A stretch of DNA of 64,000 nucleotides from Coffea arabica (GCF_036785885.1 NC_092329.1:7192001-7256000); one strand, 5' to 3'; positions 1 to 12,296 are shown, counted from the stretch's first letter. Notes: a model not told the origin generated them from the letters alone. Translations and numbers: made by a program.

Positions 1-1
1 C

Positions 2-3000
2 ACATTTGATTCAGGAAGACAACACTACAAGAGTAGTGGCAACAGTAAGAGCATGGGGTCGGGGTCCAACAACTCTGATAAAATTACTGAAAATCGTGGA
101 AAGGAGCAAGGAGAAATTGTATGTCACTACTGTCATAAACCAGGACATATCAAGCGGGACTGTCGAAAGCTACAGTATAAGAAAGCTCAATTTGCACATG
201 TTGCATCTAGTTCTGAGACCTCTGAAAAGTCTGTTACAATCTCTGCAGATGAGTATGCCAGATTGACTCAGTTTCACGAAACAGTGAAACAGCCATCCGG
301 TCGTGTTACTGCACTTGTTGAGACAGGTAAACCCAATACATGCCTTGTTTCCTCTTCTCCAAAATGGGTCATTGATTCTGGTGCTACAGATCACATGACA
401 GGTAATCCCAATTTACTTTCTAACTTTCAGCCACATAAATCTATCACTCCTGTTACTTTAGCCGATGGTTCAACATCCAGTGTTATTGGGTCTGGAACCA
501 CTAAACCTACATCATCTCTCCATTTGTCATCTGTTCTGAGTCTACCACGACTATCGTTTAATCTGATTTCTGTCAGCAAACTTACTCGTGCCCTTAATTG
601 TTGTGTCTCATTTTTTCCTGGTTCTTGTGTATTTCAGGATCTCATGACGAAGAAGATTATTAGTAAGGGACATGAGTCTGACGGTCTCTACATTCTTGAT
701 ACACAGAAACCAGGGTCTATAGCCTGTGCTGGAACAGTCTCTCCTCTTGAAGAACACTGTCGATTGGGTCATCCTTCGCTTTCTATGTTACAGCAACTTT
801 GTCCTCAGCTTTCGAACATTACTTCATTAGATTGTGAGTCGTGTCAGTTTGCTAAACACCATCGTCTTAGTTCTAGTCCTAGAATCAATAAACGAGCTAC
901 TGCTCCCTTTGAGTTAGTCCATTCCGATGTTTGGGGTCCTTGTCCGGTGACTTCTAAAACTGGTTTCAGATATTTTGTTACCTTTGTTGATGATTATTCT
1001 AGAATGACATGGCTTTATTTGATGAAAAATCGCTCAGAATTATTCTTTCACTTTTCTTCCTTTTGTGCTGAAATACGAACCCAATTTGGTAAACCAGTAC
1101 AAATTTTAAGAAGTGATAATGCAAAAGAATATGTTTCAGGAAATTTTCAGAAATACATGCTTGAGCAGGGTATTCTCCATCAAACTTCTTGCGTTGACAC
1201 CCCTTCTCAAAATGGGGTTGCTGAGAGAAAGAATAGACATCTTCTTGAAACTTCTCGAGCCTTGTTATTTCAAATGAAGGTTTCTAAATGCTTCTGGGCT
1301 GATGCTGTATCTACTGCTTGTTTTCTAATCAATCGTATGCCTTCCTCTGTTTTATCTGGTAATACTCCTTTACACACTCTATTCCCGAATAGACAATTGT
1401 TTCCTATAGAACCAAAGATATTCGGGTGTACTTGTTTTGTTCGGGATGTTCGTCCTCAAGTTACAAAACTTGATCCTAAGTCCTTAAAGTGTATATTCCT
1501 GGGTTATTCCCGTGTACAAAAAGGGTATCGTTGTTATTGTCCTAGTCTTGGTAAGTATCTTGTGTCTGCCGATGTCACTTTTTTGGAACAAACACCTTTC
1601 TCCTCATCTTCAGGTTCTGTGAGTCCGGGGGAGGATGATGATTTGTTAATCTATAGTGTCATACCAAATTTGGATTCGCCTCCCTCTACACCAGTTAAGC
1701 CTCCCATCAAATACACCTACTCGCGTCGCCCACATCTGCCCAGTTCTGACTTGGTCCTGGAGTCTCCAACATCATGTCCTGATGAACCAGTATCTTCGTC
1801 ATCAGATCCGACTACCAATGATGATCTTGATCTCCCTATTGCTCAAAGAAAAGGTAAACGTGCATGTACTTATCCAATCTCTTCAGTTGTTTCCTACAAT
1901 CATTTGTCTTCCTCTTCTCGTGCTTTTCTTACATCCCTAGACACTATTTCTGTACCCAAAACTGTTCAAGAGGCATTAGCTCATTCCGGATGGCGGAATG
2001 CTATGATTGAGGAAATGAATGCTCTAGATGTCAATGGTACGTGGACTTTAGTTACCCTACCTGCAGGTAAACGAGCTATTGGATGTAAATGGGTGTTTAC
2101 GGTCAAAATGAATCCTGATGGTTCCATTTCTCGATTGAAAGCTAGACTTGTTGCTAAAGGATATGCTCAGACTTATGGCGTGGACTATCATGATACTTTT
2201 TCTCCTGTAGCTAAACTTGCTTCTATCAGGTTATTTATCTCCCTTGCAGCAGCTTATGACTGGCCTCTGCATCAATTAGACATCAAGAATGCCTTTCTTC
2301 ATGGTGATCTTCAGGAGGAGGTCTATATGGAGCAACCACCAGGTTTTGTTGCTCCAGGGGAGTATGGGAAAGTCTGTCGTCTGAACAAATCTCTATATGG
2401 TTTGAAACAGAGTCCTCGGGCTTGGTTTGGAAAATTTAGCCAAGCTCTTGAAAAGTTTGGGATGCAAAAGAGCAAGTCCGATCATTCTGTTTTCTATAAA
2501 CAATCTCATGGGGGTATTATTCTGTTAGTTGTATATGTGGATGATATTGTCATCACAGGTAGTGACCCTAGAGGAATTTCGTCTCTGAAGTCCTTTCTTA
2601 CTACTCAGTTCCATACCCAAGACTTGGGGATGTTAAAGTATTTCTTGGGAGTTGAAGTTAGCAGGAGTAAGAAAGGAATCTTCCTATCTCAGAGGAAGTA
2701 TGTGCTTGATTTACTGATGGAGTCGGGAAAATTGGGTGCTAAACCATGTAGTACCCCAATGGTTCCTAATTTACAGTTAACCAAAGAAGGTGAGTTGTTT
2801 GCAGATCCTGAGAGGTATAGAAGACTTATTGGAAAGTTGAATTATCTTACTGTGACACGTCCTGATATTGCTTATTCAGTGAGTGTGCTGAGCCAGTACA
2901 TGTCATCACCAACTATTGACCATTGGAAAGCAGCAGAACAAGTTTTACACTATTTAAAAGGTGCTCCTGGACGTGGTATCCTATATGGCAATTATGGTCA

Positions 3001-3487
3001 TACTAGGATCGAATGTTTCTCAGATTCTGATTGGGCAGGGTGTAAGGAAGATAGGAGATCTACTTCAGGATATTGTGTTTTTGTTGGGGGAAATTTGGTT
3101 TCATGGAAGAGTAAGAAACAGAATGTAGTCTCACGATCAAGTGCAGAAGCTGAATACAGAGCTATGGCAAAGTCTGTGTGTGAAATCATATGGGTATATC
3201 AGCTCCTGAGTGAAGTAGGAATTAAGGTCTCGGTACCTGCAAAGCTACGATGTGATAATCAAGCTGCACTTCACATTGCTTCTAATCCAGTCTTTCATGA
3301 ACGAACGAAACATATTGAGATTGATTGTCACTTCATTCGTGAAAAGATCCAACAGGGTTTGATCACTACAGGTTATGTGAAGACTGGGGAACAATTAGGT
3401 GATATATTCACAAAATCTCTTAACAGGGTCCGTACTGATTATCTATGTAACAAGTTGGGCATGATTGATATCTATGCTCCAACTTGA
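2..3487 (+). CDS. copia gag-pol polyprotein, 5' partial
   Basis: The frame is open from base 2 and ends at the TGA just before the purine tract. The first in-window ATG is at 53 but the protein clearly begins upstream. Counting from that ATG (1144 residues): CCHC zinc knuckle at 24-37 (CHYC..GH..C); aspartic protease DSGATDH at 108; an HC..LGHPS gag-pre-integrase motif near 233; integrase D292, D355 and E391, which is the D,D35E spacing; RT with LYGLKQ and catalytic YVDD at 828-831; RNase H with SDSDWAGC around 990 and the terminal FHERTKHIEIDCH block. No stop or frameshift was seen in any catalytic domain. The protein would reverse-transcribe and integrate its own RNA from cytoplasmic particles. 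Family assignment is secure; the copia lineage is not resolved. Confidence 0.95.
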   Translation, partial: TFDSGRQHYKSSGNSKSMGSGSNNSDKITENRGKEQGEIVCHYCHKPGHIKRDCRKLQYKKAQFAHVASSSETSEKSVTISADEYARLTQFHETVKQPSGRVTALVETGKPNTCLVSSSPKWVIDSGATDHMTGNPNLLSNFQPHKSITPVTLADGSTSSVIGSGTTKPTSSLHLSSVLSLPRLSFNLISVSKLTRALNCCVSFFPGSCVFQDLMTKKIISKGHESDGLYILDTQKPGSIACAGTVSPLEEHCRLGHPSLSMLQQLCPQLSNITSLDCESCQFAKHHRLSSSPRINKRATAPFELVHSDVWGPCPVTSKTGFRYFVTFVDDYSRMTWLYLMKNRSELFFHFSSFCAEIRTQFGKPVQILRSDNAKEYVSGNFQKYMLEQGILHQTSCVDTPSQNGVAERKNRHLLETSRALLFQMKVSKCFWADAVSTACFLINRMPSSVLSGNTPLHTLFPNRQLFPIEPKIFGCTCFVRDVRPQVTKLDPKSLKCIFLGYSRVQKGYRCYCPSLGKYLVSADVTFLEQTPFSSSSGSVSPGEDDDLLIYSVIPNLDSPPSTPVKPPIKYTYSRRPHLPSSDLVLESPTSCPDEPVSSSSDPTTNDDLDLPIAQRKGKRACTYPISSVVSYNHLSSSSRAFLTSLDTISVPKTVQEALAHSGWRNAMIEEMNALDVNGTWTLVTLPAGKRAIGCKWVFTVKMNPDGSISRLKARLVAKGYAQTYGVDYHDTFSPVAKLASIRLFISLAAAYDWPLHQLDIKNAFLHGDLQEEVYMEQPPGFVAPGEYGKVCRLNKSLYGLKQSPRAWFGKFSQALEKFGMQKSKSDHSVFYKQSHGGIILLVVYVDDIVITGSDPRGISSLKSFLTTQFHTQDLGMLKYFLGVEVSRSKKGIFLSQRKYVLDLLMESGKLGAKPCSTPMVPNLQLTKEGELFADPERYRRLIGKLNYLTVTRPDIAYSVSVLSQYMSSPTIDHWKAAEQVLHYLKGAPGRGILYGNYGHTRIECFSDSDWAGCKEDRRSTSGYCVFVGGNLVSWKSKKQNVVSRSSAEAEYRAMAKSVCEIIWVYQLLSEVGIKVSVPAKLRCDNQAALHIASNPVFHERTKHIEIDCHFIREKIQQGLITTGYVKTGEQLGDIFTKSLNRVRTDYLCNKLGMIDIYAPT

Positions 3488-3494
3488 GGGGGAG

Positions 3495-3739
3495 TGTTAC
3501 AGATTGTAGGCTGATTTGTAGGGATTAGATAGCTGATTTGTAGGGATTAGATAAGTTACAGATGTAGGCTGATTTGTAGGGATTAGATAGCTGATTTGTA
3601 GGGATTAGATAAGTTACAGATTGTAGGCTGATCTGTAGGCTAAATAATAGGAACTAGATATGTCTATACTTGTATATATACCGTTATGATTGATGAATAA
3701 AAGGTAAGGAAAATTCATTCCCTTTTTCTGAGTTTAACA
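3495..3739 (+). repeat. 3' LTR of the copia element (245 bp)
   Basis: The LTR begins TGTTACAGA right after the purine tract and ends GAGTTTAACA, giving TGTTA/TAACA termini. It holds a TATA-like stretch near 3671-3679 and an AATAAA at about 3694. Its first half is a local tandem array: the unit GCTGATTTGTAGGGATTAGA occurs four times between about 3511 and 3615, with TTACAGAT(T)GTAG spacers between pairs. Confidence 0.85.
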
Positions 3740-4141
3740 AACTCATTGCTTGTTGCTTTGACCAATGATTAAATACATTTCTACAGAAGGCGGCTTGAAT
3801 CCTTTTTACAAATTTCATATATTTGCAATAGGCGCTTCTATTACTTGAATTTAGATATCTTAAGTGACCCACATCTTATATTATATTGATAAACATGAAA
3901 GCCTAGGAGCCAAGGAAGCAATACACGAAATATTACTCAATGTGACAATATGTCTACACAAAAGAAAAAAAAAAGAAAAAGAAAGCAGAGCATAATTTGG
4001 CAGTTGAAATTGAGGAAGAGTCGCAGACACCCAAATCAGAGCACAATGCCCCCTACACGTTACTGAATGAGAAGATAATGATTGGAAGTTCGTTAAAGTG
4101 GACTTCATAAAATTTTCTTTGACCAAACCCAAGTGATTGTA

Positions 4142-4184
4142 TACCATCCCTCCCCCTCCTTATCTGGGAGGGGGAGGGATGGTA
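4142..4184. repeat. Perfect 18-bp inverted repeat, C-rich/G-rich hairpin
   Basis: An 18-nt arm (4142-4159, TACCATCCCTCCCCCTCC) is followed by a 7-nt loop and its exact reverse complement (4167-4184). One arm is almost pure pyrimidine and the other almost pure purine. Confidence 0.85.
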
Positions 4185-4301
4185 AACCTTAAAGGAAAAT
4201 CGGGCTGCAACCTCTGCGGTCTATTAAATCACCTAGAAAATAGTTGGTAGAGTTTTTTGCAACATTCTTTTACTTCAACAGCAAGATTGTGAGAAATCTT
4301 T

Positions 4302-4326
4302 AGAGAGAGAGAGAGAGAGAGAGAGA
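4302..4326. repeat. (GA)n microsatellite
   Basis: About 12 uninterrupted AG dinucleotides, on the intronic side of JMJ21-like exon 14. Confidence 0.9.
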
Positions 4327-4387
4327 TGCTAACGGAGGGAAAGGGGAAACTATGCCAAATACTTCAAAAACATGAACATGTACTCAC

Positions 4388-7300
4388 CTAAAGAAAGATC
4401 ACTGAAATCAATAATGTGGCAAGGACGCCAAGAATTGCTCTTGGTACTGCCATTATAGTCGTTCGCACATCCATTATTTACTGGACTAGGATCATGAGTA
4501 CTTTCTCCCAAGCAAGAGGTCAAGTTACATGGTTTCATTTGGATATTGTCATCCATGACATCCGAGTGTATCCAGGTGTAAGGTTTAGCAACACTCTTGT
4601 CATCCTAGGAAAGCAAAAGTACAAAACAACCGAAGTGATTAATAACTAAATTAAAAAAAGGAACACAACAACAACAGAGAAGAAGATGAATGACAGAATG
4701 AAAATATGCATTATCTCTCAGAGGAAATAGAAGGATATAATTGATCAACCTCAAACATATTGAAAAACTTTTCAAAGTCTTCCGGAATGTATTCACCAAC
4801 TTTGTCAATGAGTGTTACAGGAATTGGGTCACCCCTGCATATCGAATAAAAATGAGTTTACTCATGAAACATTACATAGAATTATGTAAATGCAATGTAT
4901 GGGGTCAAACTATCAAGAAATAAGTAAAAAGTACAAGCGTGCCTTTGTCTATCAGTGAAGACAACAATAAGAAACTGCAAAGAGCAAAAGCATGCAACCA
5001 AAAAAAGTTTTATTGGAATTAAACCATGCATGGAGATGAAAGCAACTCCTTTCTCAATCATTTAAGAAATTTTGTCTCTCCAGAGATGAAAGTATGAGCT
5101 TCGCAGATATCTATCCAGAAGATCTTTTCTAGTCTCTATCTTCTTATATTATGATAATCGTGAAAGATACCCAAAAGAAGAAAAAGAACCCCAAAAGATG
5201 TAGACTTTGAAAGTGATTACAAGTACAAAATATGCCAAGCCATACATCAAAGTCCTTGGATGATGGAATCCTCAATTAACACTTCCAAAAGAATAAGTGT
5301 AACAAGGCCATTCATCTTTGTATTGATTCTGTGGTCACTGAATTACCTGAATCTAAGGACAATAAAAGGCATCATTCAACTACAAGACCATTTGGTAATG
5401 GCACTTATTGCACATGTTAAAGACCTGACTTTTAAATCAGAAAAAGCTCATTGCATGAAAATACATAAAGCAACATGCATATGCATTATAACTTATAAGC
5501 GGATGATGATCAACTTATGGCCACCCAAATAAATGATACTTGGATTAGTAATACTTAGAAAGCCTGTTAATGAATAAGATGGTGTACCACTTAGTCAAAC
5601 GGCTAGATATATCCTGTTTCTTCTTGTTTAAAGTCTTTATATATGTAATCAGTTCTGGAGAAAAGCTAGTTTTTTCTGCAGTATCATCCAGAAAGCCATT
5701 GCCCAGAGGAAGCTCTGTTCTCTGTTCACTAACTAGCAAATTTGAAACATTAAAAGATGGATAAGGTAGAGTATGAAGGTTGCGCAGCTGTTCCCCCAGA
5801 AAGGTAGCCAAGTTTAGCATGTCATTCCATGAGAGGCTCTCTCTTCTGCAAGGAAAAGCCAAAATGATTCAGAACTAGAAACCAGACATTTCCATGACCG
5901 ATACACCAAGCCACCCTCTGACTAACATTAATTTTAACTGGATAAACAATGTTAATTACTCACAGGTCGGCAAATATCTTCCCTCTGCATCTTTTTAACA
6001 CTATATAGGGCCACACAGTTGAGCATCCTTCAGGATTTCCTGATTCAAGCGATGACAGCCTGACTTTGTGATATTCAAATTGCTTTTTGTTCCAGATTCC
6101 AAAAGGATAATCAACTTCATTATGGTTTTCAGGAACCATATTAAAGTTTTCATTCAACTCAGGGACCCCTATGCCATCCCAAGGGATAACTTGGCACGAC
6201 CCATCTTTGAGAAAAAGAAACCCGCTAGCCAGAACAACAGGAATGTGATCCTTCAAGGGAGAGTTAACTTGATCTAGTAGATTATAAAACTGAAGCTGTT
6301 GAAAGCAAGAGAGAGAGTAAGAACGTAACCCCCCCAAAAAAAAAGACAAAGTTTCTTGGCAAACAAAATCAAGGACACTAACATAATACCTCGGTGCCTA
6401 AAGCATAAAGAGAAGCTTCAAGCCCTCGTTCAACAAGTATTTTTATCACATTTTCAGCAACCAGATAAACCTATAAAAAAATAATAATGAGTTCCATATA
6501 ATTGATGAAGTCATCGCATTTTCAAATGAATGGAGTCAATCACTTTTAAGGATAAAAAATATGGATTCATGTTTTTACACACCTCTTTAACTCGAATATT
6601 TGAAGAAGCTATAATATACTGATCTACTTCTTTTCACGTGTCTGTGTGCTTACACATGCTTAATTAATAGCCAATACCAAATACTTCAAGTTGGATTTCA
6701 GAAAAGGAAAAGATAATAACCTCAATTTCTGTGGACAAAAGTTATTTCTTTGCAATCAAATTGGGTACCCTTAAGTTTTAAAATTTCCAAACCTTCCCAA
6801 TAAACCAATCTAGGTGGTTTAAAGATAACAAGGTCCTGTCAATGTAATGCGCAGAATCAAAGCACATAAAGAGATAATCTGTTGTAAGGATAACATGAAA
6901 AGAGTCATACATGATAATGAAACCTTCAGTTATTAACTGTACATTCCTTTGATCAAAAGAAATAAAATATTAATGAAAACAGCCTTTCGAATTAGATCAT
7001 AGCAAACTTTCTTTTACTTACAGGATTGCTACCCGTCCCAACAGGAAGCTTCTCTTCATCTGTAGGTAAAGGAAAGTCATTAAAGGCACATATTTCCCTC
7101 AAGCGATCATGCCATCTGCCAGCATTTAATGCAAGACAGGCTCCCTAGACAATTTAAAAGAGAAGAAGGTTATTTAGCTCTCACAATACAAATAAAAATT
7201 CAGAACACTTGATCTGACCATCTATCCAACCCATGTCATGTACAAATTTTGAAATTTATAGAGTCAGGCACTCAGATAAATAATCAAACGTCAATTTAAT

Positions 7301-10300
7301 GGCCTGGAAACAAAGTTATTGTAAGCAGGTCACTTTAGTAGGACTATCAATGGTACTTTGGGCTATCTTTTATGATGGTAGCTTTCAATTTTCGGGCTAG
7401 GTCAGATATCTTGTATACTTGAGCCACAATGAACTCAAAAAGCATCTCCAGAAAATGTTCATTTAAGCAGTATAAGTTATTGAGTTTGCTTCATGCAATC
7501 AAACAAACAAAATTGCTCAGTCCCTAGACCTCTTCTAATCATGAAGAAGTTAACAACAAACCAATACCTTCCATATCAGGCCTCTAAGTTCTGGTCTCTT
7601 GACCCAAAGCTTCTGCAGCCATCCTCTCATGTTCCGTTGTCCAATGACGTTGCTTGAGCTCCATTCGGAGTTATAGTGGTCCCTCTCTTGATCCAAAAAC
7701 CTCGATAAGAATTTAATGTCATAAACAAATTCCACATTTTCTAGGTTATCACTCTCTGGTGGCTGGTGCGTTTTCATTCTCTTTTCTTTCCTTATGAAGT
7801 CTGAGCACCTCACATGATTTTCCTCACATGAAGAGTCATTTTTAACATCCACTAAACTGCCTTCATCAAGAGCAAGAATTCCAGCACGACAGAGACCTTT
7901 ATGTCTGTAACCAGGAGCCATATCTAGACATACAAACTCAAAGTTTTTGGAATTCACAAAATTCTGCGTGACAGCAACACTGGCTTCCAAGTTAAGCACA
8001 CAATGCCACCATCCACTTGGGACAAATATTGTCTCACCAGGAAGCTGAGTACACTCAATTGGCTTGTCTTCATCAGATAGAAGAGGATAAAAATCCAACC
8101 ACCACTGAATAAAGTGAAAAAGAAAATGAAAAATGGTCATTTGAAACAGCATGGAAAAAGTAAACAATTTAGGGAAAGAAAGGGAAAAACACAGGCTTAG
8201 TTCATGAAGATTTTTATGTTTCTGCCTCAATTACCTGTAAGGATGATGGAGTATCTATGTTCACATCACCATCATCTTCGTTTACATGTACTGTCACTCC
8301 TAGAGGTACTTTTCCTGGAGGATACAAGGCCCACCTATTAAAAAAATGTAAGACATAAGCTTCTAAGAGCAAAACAATATTAATATAACGTGGCAGTAGT
8401 AACACAACCAGGACCAAAGTAACTGCATATCTTGGGGAGGAGACAGTTATGCAACACCACAAAGAATAAGCTGCTTTGTGGCTGAGAAAAACATCTTCCA
8501 GAACTTTCCATTTAAAATCTGGGCCAAATTTTGATGGACTAGGAGTTTATCTATTTTTCCAGAAAAGAGAAAAGAAGAAAAAATAAAAGATTTAAACGTC
8601 TTCAACCATAGGAATCTTGAGCTAGCTAGAGCCCAATTTGGTTAGGAACTTCAACCTTACCTAGCATGCATCTTGACTTTGAATGAGAGAGACAGATAAA
8701 CCAACCCAAAGTATTCCAAAAGACATTTGTATGTAAATAGCATAGCGCCGCTGCTCCTAAGTACATCAGTGTTAACTTGATTGATTTTCTTAATCTTGTT
8801 TCTACATTTTGGGAACTATGGGTCCACAAGCGGCATTGCTCACAGAGATCATCTTTGTGAAGATTTTAAGCATAAACCTCAAGCTACTAGGAGCTTGATT
8901 GAGGTAAGAGAAAGGACATGATACTGCTCTTCATCACATTGAGGAAATAAAAACTCCTGAATCTTCAAGCTTTGACTCTTTAGTCCACTGACCATCCAAT
9001 TTCCCCCTGCCTTCTTTGTTTTGGCATGGAAACGACTAAACTTTCCAAACTAGTAATTAATCCAAGTGCAGGCTATTATATCATTAAACAAAGATGAGCC
9101 AGAAAGGGCCATTCGTGATGAAAGAAATGTGTCTCATCTTATTGACTTCTTTCCTGACATAGTAATATAGGGCGGTCAGTCTTGAATTACCTTTTACGTC
9201 CGCATAGGAGAGTATTCCAAGCACTGGTAAGAGCTGGATCAACATGCCATGAGGCACCAGACCGCTCCGGCCCAATAATGAGCCATCTAAAGGGTGGTCG
9301 TTCATCTCTACCTAATACATCAAAGAAGTCTTCTTGGAACAGGTGCGGGACACTATAGTCCTTCAGCAACTTAGGTGCAACTTCTCCAAACTGCACGAAC
9401 AGTAATCAGAGGTGACCAACAAAACCAAAAAGAATCTGCAATAAAACACATATATTGTAGGAACCTTGTCATCAAAAACGTAGAGAGGGTCCTCATCATG
9501 CTGAATCTGCGTGTATGACACATAATCCTTGAAGGTCATCATAACCTTCCGAGAACTCCTCTGAGATAATCGAAATGCTAGGTCTCCATAGTTCTGTAGT
9601 AGCTGTTCAAACGTCCAAGAATTTCTTGCTGGCCAAGTATCAGCCAAACCACTAATTAGCACCTGTGACAAAAGTATAAGATAGCAAGAGTGAACAGGTA
9701 ACGAAGCCAAAATCTGGTCCCTTTTCTTCCTCTTTTAGCCCCAGTGTTGGAAGTTTGTCAACTTGATTCCCACAAACAGGGAGACAAACATAAAATACTC
9801 ATTATTCATTTCTAGATACGTATGGTGAAATATCAACAAGTAATTCCTCATAAAACTTTTACAAATAACTCCATTCAGTGAACCATTTTGAAAAGTCAAA
9901 TCCTTCGTGCATTAATGTCTCTACCCAACTATTTTCTGTCCCCCACAAGACCAAGATTCACTCTACAGAATCATAAAGGCCTTACCACTGAAACATAAAG
10001 ACCAATTGTAGTTCAGGTAGATGCTCAAAGTAAGAGAATCATCACTCAGAAACAGAGCTAACTATTTAAAAACCAAGGGAACAAAATACTAACTGACCAA
10101 GTGATGACTTACTGGTTTTTGCCCATCATAATCATCATAGAACTCTTGTAAAGAAAGGTCCTTTTTTCTATCCACATTTCCATTGTCGAAAGAGAATCCA
10201 TCCAATGTGGTGTAGCACCGATATAACCTCCGATAAAGAAACAGAGAGTAAAACCCTAGAGGATAGGAAGAAACATCATGAGCAAATGCAGAACCATATC

Positions 10301-11419
10301 ACTAATCAAAGAACAAACATCTATCAGGATCATTACCATTGAAATGCAGCTGCTTTGCTGGGGTTTTTTCATATTCAGTCAAAAGATCCAATCTGCCGAA
10401 AAATAAGAGAACACATGGAAATTGTCAGATTCGTGCAACAACAGAAACAAGGTGAAACAAAATATACAAGTTCAACGGGAATAAACTCTGAAATCATACT
10501 GATGAAGAGTGGTTCTCTTCCAGGAGCCTTTATACTCAAGCTGACGATTCACATTTTTAAGGCAAAGAGTCGTCCATAATGGCTCCTCATTGCAAAAAAT
10601 ATACATCACACTGCACATGAAAAATAATAATAATTCAGGCAAGTGCGATTAAAAAAAAAAAATGCAAGCCAACTGCACAGCAAAGAGCCAGCTGACCTTG
10701 GATTCAGAAAAGAGCAATAAAAACTGAACATGAGCATAACAAGATATAATCTCCTTATTTTTCGTGCATTTCCCTATTCAATCTATAGTGTTTACAAATA
10801 CGAGTTTTTTTTTTTTTTTTAAATTCAGCTGAACATCGAGGGAAAATAGTCAATTTTGAATAGGCGGGCAGCAAAACCAAACCGTTTGAGATGCATAATC
10901 AACATTTAACTGCTGCATATTAGCACTTTCATTTTGTCTAAAATGTTTAAACCAATCTTCCTCAGGAATTGTGGCCAAACAATTTCATTTCCACCTACGG
11001 TTTCAAATTACATTCAAACTCAACTTTTCATTTATTCAAAGAAGATAACATAATTACAAACGAATATAGCTCCAAGCTCGGAATACTTTAGGGAAAGCCA
11101 AAAACCACAATCCGATTGCAATGAAATGAAATATGACCCAACCCATTACACTTCCAGACAGAATCTAACGAATAAGCAACAATAATTGATGAAAAGGCGG
11201 ACAACTTATGGAGAATTGAATAAACCTGCTGACACAGGAGAGGCGGCCGATGTCGTGAGGAGAAAGGTAAGTTAAAATCGCGCAGAGAGTTTCGTCGGGA
11301 AGGAAACGGAGGTCTCCCAGCGCCTGAAACCTCCGATCCTCGGGCACCGCCGCCGCTGGAACTGAAGCTGCTGGTTGAAATTGCGACTCGCGAGCTTCGT
11401 CCATGTCCATCGGATTCAT
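4388..11419 (-). CDS. JMJ21: F-box and JmjC domain protein, JMJ21/At1g78280-like, 3' incomplete
   Basis: Fourteen coding exons join in one frame with GT..AG introns (high to low): 11419-11226, 10610-10500, 10392-10337, 10255-10113, 9662-9465, 9390-9191, 8334-8235, 8104-7568, 7144-7022, 6470-6390, 6295-5964, 5845-5588, 4834-4750, 4604-4388. This gives 878 residues. Residues about 33-64 are an F-box (LRFLPDETL..LSPHDIGRLSCVSR). The JmjC core has the Fe(II) triad H283-x-D285 (SWHVD) and H368 (PSGWWHCV). The C-terminal third resembles an aminoglycoside-phosphotransferase-like fold and contains HIIDFSDL. This is the architecture of plant JMJ21, a putative 2-oxoglutarate dioxygenase that could also act as an SCF substrate receptor. 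The start is the first ATG, ahead of the F-box. The family continues for roughly 80-100 residues after FSDLS, but no matching exon was found before the copia LTR. Reading through the intact last donor gives only a dozen residues to a stop near 4350. Confidence 0.9.
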
Positions 11420-12044
11420 AGCCAGATAAGAAAAATTCCAACCGAATTGAAATGGTAGCAGAATTCAAATTACAAATGCCTCTGTGGAGTTTGGGAATCC
11501 TTCGGTCTGCGTAAATATGCAGAAAGTATTGCAACCGTTGTGGCGCGTTAAAAGTTAGTTGATGCCAATATAATTTATTTAATCGGATTTTAAAATTTTT
11601 TTTTTCTAGAATTACATTTTACTACTGTAATATTTCAGGCTATATCCTGTTCTTTATTTAAAAAAAAAAATTTGGGTTTCATCTTTAGTTCTTATTCGAT
11701 ATATGATCGCGTTGCATATTCGTTTCCGGAATCTTAAGCGAGTTGATAACGCGTGCATACGCGGAGGTAAATTGGGAAGTTGCATATCTGGTACATTGGA
11801 AATGTGACGCGTGGATTATTAAGATTTTGTTTTCACAACATTTTTATCATATTGGACATAAAAATAAAGTGCAGTTGAATTGCGCTCGGTTCTATTTGAC
11901 TATGTAAATCTTACGAGGTTTGGTTACACTCACGTGCAATTTGTAATTCTGAAATTAATTTATGTATATAAACTTATGGAAAATACACTCCACACGGATT
12001 CAAGACTCTAAATGCAACTGTTGTAGTATAACAGTAAGGATTAG
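11420..12044. other. Upstream region of the JMJ21-like gene
   Basis: Promoter/5' UTR side of the minus-strand gene. The sequence is AT-rich with homopolymer runs near 11600-11670. I see no ORF of interest and no TATA box I would defend. Confidence 0.4.
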
Positions 12045-12296
12045 CTGTTTTTGGGAGTGTTTTTTAAAAACTTTGCTGTAGCAGAGTTTTTAGAATGTAT
12101 TTTGGAATATTTTTAGAAAATATTTTGGGATATTTAAGAGTAGAAGAGTTTCTAAAATATATTTTGAGATATTTTTTAAAATTTTAGAAAAATTTAAACT
12201 AATTTTTAGATTATCTTTTAAAGTACTTTTTAAAAATTTTTATTATATTTGAAAAACTAGTATTTGAAAAACACCCCAAAAATAGGGGATCCAAAC
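12045..12296. mobile_element. Palindromic MITE-like element
   Basis: The left end CTGTTTTTGGGAGTGTTTTT matches, in reverse complement, the right end AAAAACACCCCAAAAATAG. The AT-rich interior folds back on itself (TTTAGAAT/ATTTTAGA motifs on both sides). It codes for nothing. The target duplication is not clear, so the superfamily is unassigned. Confidence 0.5.

Larger units (their letters stand above)
1..3739 (+). mobile_element. Ty1/copia LTR retrotransposon, left end outside window
   Basis: The element runs from the window edge through gag zinc knuckle, protease, integrase, reverse transcriptase and RNase H, in the copia order (integrase before RT). A purine tract (GAGGGGGAG) comes directly before a 3' LTR that starts TGTTA and ends TAACA. 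Its 5' LTR and most of gag lie left of the window, so the target duplication cannot be checked. It lies in the opposite orientation to the JMJ21-like gene, immediately beyond that gene's last visible exon. The reading frame is intact, which suggests recent insertion. Confidence 0.95.
3740..4387. other. Non-coding stretch between copia LTR and JMJ21-like exon 14
   Basis: No coding exon could be found here on either strand. In particular I saw nothing resembling the C-terminal exon expected for the JMJ21-like gene. The stretch contains an A-rich run near 3960-3985, a long perfect hairpin and a (GA)n tract, both listed separately. If the gene is intact, this is part of its last intron. Confidence 0.6.

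Noticed and set aside
6-266. 86-codon ORF at the left edge
   Set aside because: Out-of-frame shadow of the copia gag zinc-knuckle region.
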